Below are positions 34,342 through 46,029 of a stretch of 64,000 nucleotides of DNA, piece after piece. The DNA is from Lepraria neglecta (taxonomy: Eukaryota > Ascomycota > Lecanoromycetes > Lecanorales > Stereocaulaceae): contig CM065652.1 in assembly GCA_033220425.1 (NCBI GenBank), forward strand, positions 4,588,001-4,652,000, read 5' to 3'. How positions within the stretch are numbered: position 1 is the stretch's first letter; every line of letters begins with the position of its first letter. The notes beneath the pieces were generated by a model. It saw only the letters and a list, made by a program, of their open reading frames with translations. It ran no database searches and was not told the origin of the DNA. The translations under genes and the position numbers were made by a program.

Positions 34342-35320
34342 TCTTTCTTCTAATAACAGAATATAGCGAAATTCGGAGCAATTCCGCACTTATAGCCAAT
34401 TAGAACATCCCTTTAGAGCTGTATTTCCTCTCTCGGCTAGCGCCTTCAACTACCAAAAGTTAAATACGCTGCGCACTTCTTCGTAGTACTTCCCCGCGCC
34501 ATATACGTTATATGATATTGAGATAATTTCATAAGTTTTGGAACCAAGTATACGCTTACTTGCGCATCAAGAATTTTTAGAATCGGCCTATTTACGCAAT
34601 AGTTATAAGCAAAAGAAGCGTTTTCGCCATGTTTTGCAGGCAGCGCGAGCTCGGTGGCAAATGCCAAGCATTGAGCTTGGCGTCCCCCGGACCCTCGAAC
34701 ATCAAAAGTTGAATACGCTGCGCACTTCTTCGCAGGACTTCCCCGCGCTATATATATTATATGATATCGAGATGATTTTATAAGTTTTGGAACCAAGTAT
34801 ACGCTTTCCAATACCGTCGAAATTTTCAAAATCGGTCTACTTACGCAAAACTTATGAGCAAAAGAAGCGTTTTCACTATGTTTTGTAGGTAGTACGAGCT
34901 CAGTAGCAAATGGCGCCCCCGGACCCTGGAATATCAAAAGTGCACCGCAACTTCTTCGCAGCATGCCCCCCGCTACATACGTTATATAATACCGAGATAA
35001 TTTCATAAGTTTTGGAACCAAGCATGCGCTTTCCTACGCCGTTCGAATTTTGAAATTTAGTTGAAATTTGGCTAAGGAAAGCTTCAAAAAAATGTTTTGC
35101 CAGCGGAGTTCCCTGAAGCTATAGTGCCTCCGGAGCACTCAAATATTTAACCCTTAATAACTTTCGATATATTAGGGTTAGGGCTTAGCTTTATATATAT
35201 ATAATATACTATAAATAGAGGGCTTTCTAATTCCGCTTACATTCTTAAAATCGAGTATAAAATAAGCGAGATATAGTAGTTTTACGGTAATCTTCTATGA
35301 AGATTACGGGCACTAACTTG
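34342..35320 (+). mobile_element. Small Helitron derivative F2 (in E)
   Basis: 979 bp, starts TCTTTCTTCTAATAACAG, ends with the GTAATCTTC/GAAGATTAC hairpin and CACTAACTTG. It is inserted between A and T of element E; D shows the empty site near 4735. It holds two full and one partial repeat units (starts at about 34448, 34698 and 34930). The 191-codon minus-strand ORF over it is a by-product of the tandem repeats. Confidence 0.88.
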
Positions 35321-35939
35321 TTATATCTATAATACCTTTTATATATCCCTACTTAAACCCTATTATTTATACGATAGCGCGGAGTTAGTAGGTTTTATAT
35401 AGCCTCTAGAACTCGTTAATAATAAAGAATAGTAGAAGGTAGAAGAAATTATTAATAAGGTAAAGAATAAGGAAGGTATATAGTATAAAGTCAAGTAGAC
35501 TAGATAGGGTAATATCTATAACTAATAGTTACTAGAGGATAAACTTATTAATATACTAATCCTTAAATATAAGTATAAAGAGTATATAGGACGCGGAAGG
35601 AAGCGTAGGAGAAAGTTATTTTAATTAGATATAACTAGATAGCTTTTAGATTATAAATACTAGAATACTAAAAGAAAAAGAAAGAAAAAAGGGTAAAGAA
35701 TATTATCTAAGAGAACTAAGCCTAGAAAGTTAGTATAAGTAGTAGTAGCGGAGCGATATTGCTTACCCTCTTTACTACTTTTATAGCTCTCCTCCTCTCT
35801 CTTCTCTTCTCCCTTCTTATTACCCTCCTCTCCTCTATCCTCCTCTCTTTCTACTCTTCTAATATAGTATCTTAAGTAATATTACTCCGAGATTAGCTTA
35901 TAAGTAGCTATATAATTTAGTATATAGCGGTAGTATATA

Positions 35940-37120
35940 GTATACTGGAGCTTACCTCCTCTTCCTCCTCCTCCTCTTCTTCCTCTACCTCCTCTTCTTT
36001 ATTCTCTCTAAATCCCTCCTCTTCCTCTTCCTCTTCCTCTTCCTCTTCCTCTTCCTCTTCCTCTTCCTCTTCCTCTTCCTCTTCCTCTTCCTCTTCCTCT
36101 TCCTCTTCCTCTTCCTCTTCCTCTTCCTCTTCCTCTTCCTCTTCCTCTTCCTCTTCCTCTTCCTCTTCCTCTTCCTCTTCCTCTTCCTCTTCCTCTTCCT
36201 CTTCCTCTTCCTCTTCCTCTTCCTCTTCCTCTTCCTCTTCCTCTTCCTCTTCCTCTTCCTCTTCCTCTTCCTCTTCCTCTTCCTCTTCCTCTTCCTCTTC
36301 CTCTTCCTCTTCCTCTTCCTCTTCCTCTTCCTCTTCCTCTTCCTCTTCCTCTTCCTCTTCCTCTTCCTCTTCCTCTTCCTCTTCCTCTTCCTCTTCCTCT
36401 TCCTCTTCCTCTTCCTCTTCTACCTCCTCCTCCTCTTCTTCCTTATTACTCTCTTTACTCTCCTCCGCTATACTTACCTTAGCGCTTATAATATATAGTC
36501 TTTCTACCTTATCCTAGAAGAAATTAGTCGGTATAAGCGCTATATATATAGCGCGAGAGTAGAGTTAGGATAAGTAGTATAATAGAAGGATAGAAAAGAA
36601 AAGAGTAGGATATAACTTACCTTCTATAGCGAGTTAGCGGAGTTAACTTATAGATTTAGGTTTCTTACTAATATCTATACCCTCCCTTCTAGGTCGGCTA
36701 CTTACTAAGCTAACCGATAACCTAATATGGCGGGGGTTATACTATAGTCTTTACGCTACTAGATAACCTGCTAAAGTAGGTCCCTAATACGCTAGACTAA
36801 CGGGCGTGATATATCTACTACTACTATACTACTAGCCGACTCGGTAGAGAGCGCCCGGGCCTCTACCCTAAACTCTAGTAGTATCTTTAATATTAGCGGA
36901 ACGTAGGTAGAATACTAAATAATATCTATACTATAACGTAACGGTTTACTCTATATTATACCCTCTTATACTAAGTATAAGGAGGTACTAGCCTATAATA
37001 GTACTAGACTTATATACGAAGGTATAGCCTATATAGAAGGTCTACTACTATAAATATTAGTAGTACTCTAATAATAGAGCTCTTGCGTATTAAATTATAC
37101 TTACTTCTACTACTACTACC
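35940..37120 (-). pseudogene. Antisense accessory tract of element E with (GAAGAG)n expansion
   Basis: Counterpart of D 3430-4430, opposite in strand to E pol and placed between pol and the 3' LTR. It shares a candidate 107-bp intron (36514-36620; GTAAGT donor, TTTCTTCTAG acceptor). After the intron, the minus strand enters a (GAAGAG) tract of about 405 bp where D has only about 90 bp of mixed GAA/GAG. Depending on frame the tract encodes about 135 Glu, alternating Arg-Gly, or alternating Lys-Arg. No start codon is recognised and the rest is RIP-degraded. I cannot tell which frame was used. Confidence 0.4.
36016..36420. repeat. Hexanucleotide microsatellite (CTCTTC)n
   Basis: About 67 near-perfect units with no interruption. 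The unit contains neither CpA nor TpG, so it has no preferred RIP target, which explains why it stays perfect amid mutated DNA. The corresponding part of element D is short and imperfect. Confidence 0.97.
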
Positions 37121-37507
37121 GCTACTATTATTAACTATTAAAATATTAATATTATTTTATAAGGACTCCGCGAAAGCTCTACTTACTTAGGAATCGAAAA
37201 TTATAATAATAAGATAATCTATTATTAATCAAAGTCTATATCTAGTAAAGGAATATTAGATTATAGGGTATATACTATAAGTAGTAAGAGTTATAAAAGA
37301 AGAAAGTAAAAGGGGAATCTATAGGGTTTTAATATAGCGATAGCGGTTAGCTAGTATTATATAAGATTTACTTCGCAATAAATTTACCTTATAATTTTAT
37401 TATTATAATAGTAAATATACTTGTATTATCTTAGAGCTTATATAAAGTAAGGACTCTTTTCCCTCCTTTTTCCTATTAGGTTTTAGAAGGTTTTTAATAA
37501 GCTCTAC

Positions 37508-38954
37508 TATTACGAATACGTTACGTACTATCTTCTTCTAATAACAGAATACGTTTTAATGCCTATTCAGGCAACTAATATCAAATCGGGTAGTCAAAGG
37601 ATGCTTGGCATCAACCATCAAACTGTGGTTGAATGCGCGCCGTAACTTCTTCGCAGCACTGCCTCGCGCCACATACATTATATGATATCGAGATGATTTT
37701 ATAAGTTTTTGATTCAATTATTAGCTTGCCTACGCATCAAGAATTTTTAGAATCGGCCTATTTGCGCAATAATTATGAGCAAAAGAAGCGTTTTCGCCAT
37801 GTTTTGCGGGTAGTACGAGCTCGGTAGCAGATGCCAAGCATTGAGCTTGGCTCCATCAAAAATTGAATACGTACCGCAACTTCTTCGCAGTAATGCCCCG
37901 CGCCACATACGTCATATAATATCGAGATGATTTCATATGCTTGGAACCAAGCATGCGCTTTCTAATACTGTCAAAATTTCAAAATCGGTCTATTTGCGCA
38001 AAAGTTATGAGTAAAAGAAGCGTTTTCGCTATATTTTGCGGGCAGTGCAAGCTTAGTAGCAAATGCCAAGCATTGAGCTTGGCTCCCCCGGAATATCAAA
38101 AGTTGAATACGTACCGCAACTTCTTCGCAGTAATGCCTCGCGCCATATACGTCATATGATATCGAGATGATTTCATATGCTTTGGAACCAAGCATACGCT
38201 TTCCAACACCGTCAAATTTTTCAAAATCGGTCTATTTACGCAAAAGTTATAAGCAAAAGAAGCGTTTTCGCCATGTTTTTCTGGCGGTGCCAGATGCCAA
38301 GCACTGAGCTTGGCACCCCCGGACCCTGGAACATCAAAAGTTGAATACGCACTGCAACTTCTTCGCAGCAATGCCCCGCGCCACATACGTCATATGATAT
38401 CATCATAATTTCATAAGTTTTGGAACCAAGCATGCGCTTTCCAACGCCGTTCGAATTTTGAAATTTGGCTAAGGTTTAGCTAAGGAAAGCTCAAAAAATA
38501 TGTTTTTGCCTGCGGACTTCCCTGAAGCTACCCCCGCAGCCGCCCCCGACGCACTAATATACTAAATCCTTAATAACTTTTGCCCTATTAGGATTAGGGC
38601 TTAACTTTATATATATAAAATATACTATAAATAGAGGGCTTTCTAATTCCGCTTAAATCTTCTAAATCGAGTATAAAATAAGCGAGATATAGCCGTTTTT
38701 ACAGTAATCTTCTGTGAAGATTACGGGCACTAACTTGTATAGTAATAGAAACCTATACTAAGTATATATATTCGAACCGTTCGATAACTAATCGGTTTAA
38801 ATACTAAGAACGTGTTCAAACTATTTAATAACCGATTAGTTCGAATGCCAAGAACGTGTTTAAACTATTCGATAACTAATTAGTTTGAATACTAAGGCGT
38901 TTCTACTTCTATATATTATATATATATCTATAGTTATAATCTATAGTTATAATA
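37508..38954 (-). repeat. 3' LTR of element B, split by Helitron F3 and partly deleted
   Basis: 37508-37530 and 38738-38954 belong to the LTR, with F3 between them. Relative to the 5' LTR (45531-45929) about 160 bp are missing at the insertion point, between two GTACT-containing sites. Confidence 0.75.
37531..38737 (+). mobile_element. Small Helitron derivative F3 (in B LTR)
   Basis: 1207 bp, starts TCTTCTTCTAATAACAG, ends with hairpin GTAATCTTC-TGT-GAAGATTAC (38704-38724) and CACTAACTTG. A on the left, T on the right. It has three full and one partial repeat units (starts at about 37611, 37854, 38092 and 38331). ORFs across it are repeat by-products. Confidence 0.88.
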
Positions 38955-39002
38955 TTAGCTCCCTCCTCTAGATTTCTTATCCTAAGAAACTATCCTTCCT
39001 TT

Positions 39003-39527
39003 ATACTACCCGTATAATTAACTAAATCTAAATCTAGCCTCTATAGACGTAGACTTGTTGACTCTTTTACTATCTCTACTAAAGTAATATATACCTATAA
39101 AAACTGCGAGTCTTCTAGGAAGCTAGAGAAATATAAGATTAGTAGTTCTTTAGACTATTATATAGAGTACGTCTATCTTAGCTACTCCTATAATTTAGCT
39201 CTATTTTCTCCTATTAGATAGGCCTAACTTTAGTAATAGTATAAAGTAAAACTTAAGGAGGCTAAAGATATACTATTCTATTTCTCTCGCCTTTAATATA
39301 AGGTTAAAGTATTAGAGAAGAAAGAGTATAAAATAGTTAAAGGGGAGTTAGTAAATATAGACGAACTAGAATATAATAAAGGGAAGATCTTAACCCTTAG
39401 TCCCGACGACCTCCTCTTTAATATATCCTCTAAATAGTTTAAGTTCCTAGATAGGATTAATTAGTCCTCCTTCCCGGTTATTTACGAAACTCCTATAGAA
39501 TGTCCTAGTAGTTCTAGAGGTTCCTAA
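39003..39527 (+). pseudogene. Antisense accessory gene of element B
   Basis: A 175-codon frame opposite to pol, homologous in position and layout to the G and C genes. The start is an ATA (mutated ATG) at 39003, the stop TAA at 39525-39527. The cysteine cluster at residues 32-63 can be read as C-X2-C-X8-C-X8-C-X2-C-X6-C, in which all but one Cys are now Tyr (TGT/TGC to TAT/TAC, the RIP-type change). It is followed by a Gln-rich coiled-coil-like stretch with several TAA/TAG stops, then an acidic VNIDELEYNKGKI and SPDDLLFNISSK segment that parallels the tail of the G gene. Sequence is more diverged than between G and C. Confidence 0.6.
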
Positions 39528-42500
39528 AGGGTTCCTAGATATTTTCGGTATTATTATACCCTTTCTATTTAACTAAATACTTCTAATCTACCTTATTTAG
39601 AATCCTTTCGACCTTAAACTCTATTTCTTCTTTAATATTATAATAAAATATTTCCTATAAGGGTATACTAGAGTCTACTAGCTCTAAGAGTAAGATATAG
39701 AATACCGGATATACTTTAGTATTAGGTAGTAGTTAAAGTTTATAATTAATAGGTCCTTTTACCTACTTAACTAAGAATAGTCTAACCTTAATATAATCTA
39801 GTTTCTTACTTAGTCTTATTATTCTTATATTTTTTATTAGGAAGTATACTTTATCCCCCTCTTTTAGCTAAGGAATATTCTTTCTTTTCTTATTAATCTA
39901 TTCTATTAACTTACTATTTAAGCTCTCGATAGTCCTTTATATATCCTTATATAAATTCTTAAGCTCTTCTATCTTAACTAAGGCCTTTTCTATATTAGGT
40001 CCTTTCCTTAGATCTAGAAATATATTTATATTCTTTCTATAGTTAGTAAAGAATAGGGTTAGTCCTATTATATCTAACCTCTTATTATTATATACTAGTT
40101 ATACTATTAGAAGTAGTAAAATCTAATTATCCTATTTTTGGTTTATATAATACCTTAAGTATACTTCTATTATTTAATTTATATATTCTATCTATCTATC
40201 TATCTATAGGTAATATACTATTAATATCCGAAGTTTAGTTCTAATTACTACTATAAGCGTTCTCTAGTAGTTAGAAGTAAATAACTTATCTCTATCGGAT
40301 ATTATCGACTTTAGTATACTATAATCCCTAATTAGTTTATCGAGTAGTACGAAGGCTAACTAATCTACTTTATAGGTTTCTTTAAATAGTATTATAATTA
40401 TATACTTTATTAGTTTATCTATAATAACTATAATTAAGTTAAAGATATCCTATATAGCTAGGTCCTTTAAAGGTAGTAGTTTAACTATAAAGTCTATTAT
40501 AATATTATTCTATAGTAACTTTAGTATAGAAGTAAACTATATTTATCCGTACTTAGTATATTATACCGCCTTATTCTACTAATACTCTATATATTCTTTC
40601 ATATATTATTTAATACGCGCTCGAAGCTTCGGTACTATATATCCTTATCCTAGAAGTTCTACTATTTTAGATACTCCTAGATAATCTTATAAAGGGTCGT
40701 TGTAGTAATCTCTAATTACTTCCTTAATATATATATCAGGTAAGTAAGTTTTACCTTAATATTTAAGTAATACCGAATTCTATTAATCCTTTCTTAAGTT
40801 TATTATAAATATATTATTATTATAGGCCTCTATAATCCTATTAGTTATATTAGGTCCTAATATATAAAGAGTTATAGCTAATACCTAGTATAGTACTAAT
40901 AATCCGTCCGCTTCTTTCTTTAGGATTAGTTACTCTATAATATTCTTTTCTTCTATATAGTCTAACCGCCTACTAAGGGTATCTACTTAACTATTATCTT
41001 TCTCTAGAGTATAGGTTATCTTGAATTTATATTAACCTAATAGTTCTAACTATCGAACTTATCTCCTATTTAACTCTTTTATTATTATAAAATTAAGAAG
41101 ATTCTTATAATCTATAAAGATAGTTAGATCCGAGTAGCTTTCTATATATACTCGCTAGTTCTATAATATATATACTACGATAAGTAGTTCCTTATTATAT
41201 ATATTATAGTTCTATTCTACTACTAATATCTTCCTTAAATAGTAGATAACTAGGTACTATTTCTAGTCTTTTATTTAATATAGGTATACTCTAATTATAA
41301 GGTCTAAGGTATCTATTTTAATATAGGCCGGTTCGTTGGCCTAAAAGGTATAGAGTACTAGTAGATCTATATATACTTTCTTTAGTATATCGAATAATTT
41401 CTATTAGTCTTTTCCCTATATAAATCTAATATCTTTTCTTATAATATCTATTAGAGGTAGTACTTTCTTTAAGTAGCCTTCGATGAATTTCCTATTAAAA
41501 TTAGTAAATCCTAAAAAGCTTTATACTACTTTAATATCCTATAGTATAGACTATTCTACTATAGCTTTAATCTTCTCTAGGCTTATACTAATACCTTTTA
41601 TACTAACTATAAATTCTAGAAATTCTACTAACTATCGATAAAATCTATACTTTTCTAGTTTAAGAAGAAGTTTCGCTTATAATAGATATCTAAGGATATC
41701 CTATATATACGAGATATATTCTTTCTTCTTCTCGGAATAAATTAGTATATTATCAAGGTATACTATCGCTATTCGATCTAAGTATACTTATATAATATTA
41801 TTAATAAGTATTTAGTAGGTTACTAGTACGTTAGTAAGCCTGAATAGTATTACTAGATACTTATAGTAGCTATATCTTGTTCGGAAGGTAGTTTTCTATT
41901 CCTCGCCTTTCTTTATCCGAATTAAGTTATATATATCTCTAAGATCTAGTTTAATAAATATCTTTACTTTGCCGAGTCGGTTCTATAGCTCCCCTATATT
42001 TAGTAATAGATATCTATTCTTAATAATAATATCGTTTAACTTCTAATAGTTAATATATAGCTATAAGCTTCGGTTCTTCTTTAGTATAAAGAGGATTAGG
42101 TAACCTACTAGTAATTTAGATTCTTAAATAAATCCCTTTTTTAGATTTTCGTTAATATACCCGCGAAGTACCTTAAGTTCCTTTTCTAATAATATATAAA
42201 TAGGTCTAAATATCGGCTATTTACTAGATTCGAGTTCGATCTTATAATCCTATAGCTAGTATCTAGATAGTACTTCTATATTCGTCTCTTCCTTAAATAA
42301 GTATATCTACTTACTATACTCTTAAGGGATAGAGGGTATATTATTTCCTCCCTTAACTCTTATTTTGTTATCCTACTAATCTTTACTAGTAACTATAGAG
42401 CCGGACTACCTTTTAGTATTATCCTTATATAAAGCTAAGATAATATATACCTCGACTAGTCTTTAATTCAACTTCTTATCTATTATTATCCGCTATTAAT

Positions 42501-42888
42501 ATATAGGTCTAATATTAGTAATATATCTAAATCGTTTAATCTCGAGTACTTCTCTTATCTAATTAATTATTAGATTATACTTCTTTAACTAAGATATTCC
42601 TAAAATTATATAATAGGTAGCTATTCTAATAATATTAACGGTAATCTCCTTATAGTAGCGCTGAATTATAACTAGTAACGAATATATCTCTTCGTCTACC
42701 TTTTCTATTAATAGTATTAACCTATTAGCTATCTAAAGGTTATACTACTATAATTTCTTTCGAGTTAGTAATCTAGTTAATTATACTAAGTCTCGTGAAA
42801 TAAAGTTTCTAGTAGCTCTAGAATCTATTATCGCAACGGTCCGCTATCTATTAATAATTACTAGTATTCTAATATATATATTATACTA

Positions 42889-43662
42889 TATCGCGCTTTC
42901 CCAAAAGATTATATCATTAGCGTTACAGCTAGTTTTGCGCTGTTAGTAGGCCGTATAGCGATTAGGGTCTGCATCTCATGTCAATTGCGGGCCGAGAAAT
43001 CAGCAGGATTAGCAACTCCAAGCTTGTCACGGTGTCGCCTAGAGTCAAGTTATAGGGGTGGAATAGACTAGGATATCGAATCTAAGGAGGAAAACTATGT
43101 AGAGCGAGCGAAGGATCTATATAGGCAGCAACCCCTGAGCTCGGCCCGAAGGTCCGATAGGGCTGACCAGGAGGCTGCGAGGTACGCCTGTAACAAAGCT
43201 AACCAAGCAGCAACCAAAAATCATCCCCGAAGACATGCGACCGCGCGCAATGATTACGATACTGCGACGCCGCAACTAAACTCCCAGGGTAGCTACGAAC
43301 ATCACCCCCGCGAGAATTTGGGCCCAATCGCACGATTCCGGGGTCCGTTTTCAGCTGGTGTTGATAGGGCTCTAGGGGGAGTCGCTGTCGTCGATGGCGA
43401 CGATTATACAAAATCAACATTTTGCTTAGTCATCAATCACGTGATTCGCTAAATGCTTGCTGATCCTGCTGATCCTGCTATTAGCAAGCCGGAGTTGCTA
43501 AATACGCTGAAATCGCGCTGTTAACGGGCGCTATTTGCTGATTGCGCTGAAATTGACCTATTAGCGGGCGCTATTTGCTAATCCTGCTAATAGGCTAATT
43601 TCAGCCCTATCCGCGCGTCTAGCAAATTAGAAGTTCTTAGCAAGATTTGGGAAAGCGCGATG
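42889..43662. mobile_element. 0.6 kb MITE, copy 3, carrying a solo LTR
   Basis: Ends TATCGCGCTTTCCC (first C mutated) and GGGAAAGCGCGATG, TA on both sides. Reverse orientation to copies 1 and 2. The 774-bp length is due to an internal 171-bp solo LTR plus its 5-bp duplication. Element C has the empty site near 61505. Confidence 0.92.
43025..43195. repeat. 171-bp solo LTR inside MITE copy 3
   Basis: TGTCACGG...CTGTAACA, flanked by perfect 5-bp duplications AAGCT (43020-43024, 43196-43200). The empty site is seen in the other MITE copies (CCAAGGTAACCAAG or CCAAGTTAACCAAG). It matches no other LTR in the window and is nearly unmutated, so it is one of the youngest insertions. Confidence 0.85.
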
Positions 43663-45530
43663 TACGCGGAATACAAATGTTATTTAGGGGTTAATATATT
43701 TATCTCCTTATAGTTACCTCTACTATAAGGGATATCTCTTTTCCCTAAATAGGAAGGAATCCTATAAGTTCTTTCTATTATATATATTTCTAATATTCTC
43801 TATAGAGGTATAAATACTATTCTATTATATAATATTCTTCTATATATAGATCGTAGAGTAGTTTTCTTTGTAGATTATTATTCTATACTTATCTACTCCC
43901 TAGAAAGTATTAATATTTTTACTTTTAAGCTAGATACTACTCGTATAAGTCTTATATATAGTATATCTATTATAGAAAGTTATATCCCTTAGATAGTTCT
44001 CCTTTGGTATATTATCGTCCTAGTTCGTATAATAGATATAGTCGATCTATATAGTCTTTCTAATATATCCTATAATAAGTTAGGTAAAAGATATTATTTC
44101 GGTAGTCCTTTTTAATCTCGATACTTATCTATAGTTCTTTTAGTCTCTACTCCTTAGCTTCTTCCTTTCCTTTATCCTTAGATATAATAAATCTAGATAC
44201 TTACTTAACTAGTAGTAGTTCCTTAGAGTTTCCTTCTTCTTTAGATATAGTAGTTTTAGGTATTAATTCCCTTAGTAGTTATATATCTTCCTACTTAGCT
44301 TCTAATATACTAAGGGCTTCTTCCTACTCTAGGTCTATCCTATCTTCTTCCTTATCCTACTTAGATTCTTTATCTTAAGTATTACTATCGTCTCTAATAC
44401 TTAGGTTCTTATTCCTAATTTATAAATTAAATTTATTTATAAACTTGTCTTTATTATTAGATTCCTTATCGAATTCTTCTTCTTATATTATCCTATTATA
44501 CTAGGAACTAATATCTTCTTTAACTTCTTCCTATATTAGTAGTTCTTCCTTAGGTATACCGTCTATATTATCCTAGGTATATACTCTTTCTAGTATATTT
44601 AGCTACTATTAATATACTATATTTTTCGACTTATAGTCTCTAGCGAAGTAGCTCGGTTTACTATAACTATAATACTTTAGTATTTTCTTGCCTCTATACT
44701 ACTTCTTACCCCTTATAGGCCCTCTAATAAAGGCTTACTTTCCCTTCTTCTCTATAAAGTCTAGTTCTATTAGTATTAGTCCGTAGGGGTTATATTCTTT
44801 ATATCCTAGGTAATAGCTCTTCGATTTAGTAAAAAAGCTTGAGTATTCTATTCTACTAACTCCTCTATTATACTTTCTCTCTATAACTCTTTTAAATAAC
44901 TTATTATTAATCTCGATTACTTCTTTAATTAGCTTATTAAGAGTATTAATAACTATATCTATATATATAAGTTCGTTTTTAACGCTATCCTTAAGTCCTC
45001 TCCGATATATAGTTATTAATATATTATTATCCTAGTCTATCTTTACTATATACTACTAGAATTAAGTTAAGTATTCTAATATAGACTTCTTTTATATAAG
45101 ATATTAGATAACTCTTATTACTATATTAACTTCGTTAGATAGTCTAAATATATAGTAGATTTCGAGTCTAAACCTTACTATACTCTCTATCTATACTTTA
45201 ATTTCTATATTATCTTCGTTCTCTAGTTCTTCTATATACTTCTTTAGGAATAGATTAACCTATTTTTAGGCTCTTCTATATAAGTAGGTAATAGCGAATT
45301 AGATATTATTATATAGATATATATTCTCCTTAAAAGGCTAGATATAATATTATCTAAGATAGCTATCCCTCGAGCTTATCTCTTTCTCTATAGTATAAGT
45401 CAGGTTAGACTATCTTAATATATTTACTTAATCCTTTATTAATAGTAGAACGTCTTTATCCTCCTAATAAACTTAGGGTAGTTACCCTAGAGTCTCTTAG
45501 TATAGTATTTATCCTTAAGGGTACTTAAAG

Positions 45531-45929
45531 TATTACGAATATATTACGTACTATATATTATATAATAGATTATTCTTACTAGGATAGAGGTATATAGAGT
45601 AAGAGGTAAAGTAGGCTTTAAGTAATACTAAGCGGGTCTAGTATATAATTAGATAATATATATTTAGTACCTAGCCTAAGAGATCTATTATATATAGTAA
45701 ATAATTGAATAGTAAATTAAGCACGATATTCTAAGTAGTAAGTAGTACTCTATATATATAGTAATAGAAACCTATACCAAGTATCTATATTCGAACCGTT
45801 CGATAACCGATTAGTTTAAACGTTAAGAACGTGTTCAAACTATTCGATAACCGATCGTTTCGAACGCTAAGACGTTCCTACTTCTGCGTATTATACGTAT
45901 ATCTATAGTTATAATCCATGGTTGTAATA
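45531..45929 (-). repeat. 5' LTR of element B
   Basis: 399 bp, TATTACG...GTAATA, related to the C LTR but without the 77-bp tandem duplication. Confidence 0.85.
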
Positions 45930-46029
45930 TATACCTAGTAATTATCTAGCCTCTCTGTTATATATATACTACGAATATATACTACTATAGATTTATACTA
46001 GAGGGCTAGTACTTAAGGGGGGAGATAAT

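Larger units (their letters stand above)
19056..35650 (+). pseudogene. Gag-pol of element E, split by Helitron inserts
   Basis: Retrotransposon polyprotein broken by many TAA/TAG codons and by two Helitron insertions (23311-34153, 34342-35320). Gag covers about 19060-20120 and ends in a zinc knuckle remnant near 20055 (NPNYYNNSYYYYSKIGY, Cys and His as Tyr). RT lies at about 20930-21310 with FIPKKDRGLYLYIDY, LKLDLKDIYYYI and YLDNILVF (from YLDD) near 21280. RNase H is at about 21730-21900. The integrase HHCC region is near 22520 (GHFGAEKILELL...ICDICQRVKA) and its core at about 22720-23060 has TMDFITGLP, SIISNRGSVF and a YINSLYSS end. The chromodomain and an RGRKRRRKLF basic tail are at 35470-35640. 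E is collinear with D, and lacks the RNase H deletion seen there. Confidence 0.85.
39430..45480 (-). pseudogene. Gag-pol of element B
   Basis: Degenerate polyprotein collinear with element C: chromodomain near 39550, integrase around 40250-40600, RNase H near 41000-41250, RT around 41600-42150, protease near 42830, gag with a zinc knuckle remnant near 44650. A MITE at 42889 falls between protease and the gag end. RIP has removed all long frames. Confidence 0.75.
37508..45929 (-). mobile_element. Gypsy element B inserted in E
   Basis: The LTR edges are TATTACG (from TGTTACG) at 37508 and GTAATA (from GTAACA) at 45929. The flanks TCTAC and TATAC are an imperfect 5-bp duplication in element E. 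Collinear with C on the same strand: antisense accessory gene 39003-39527, pol to about 42800, MITE at 42889, gag to about 45480. It is more heavily mutated than C, with no open frame. Contains the inserts 37531-38737 and 42889-43662. Confidence 0.88.

Noticed and set aside
34446-35021. 191-codon minus-strand ORF with repeated segments
   Set aside because: It follows the tandem repeat of the small Helitron derivative F2; the same peptide pattern appears in F3 (37971-38433). The period equals the DNA repeat. No start context or conservation beyond the repeat.
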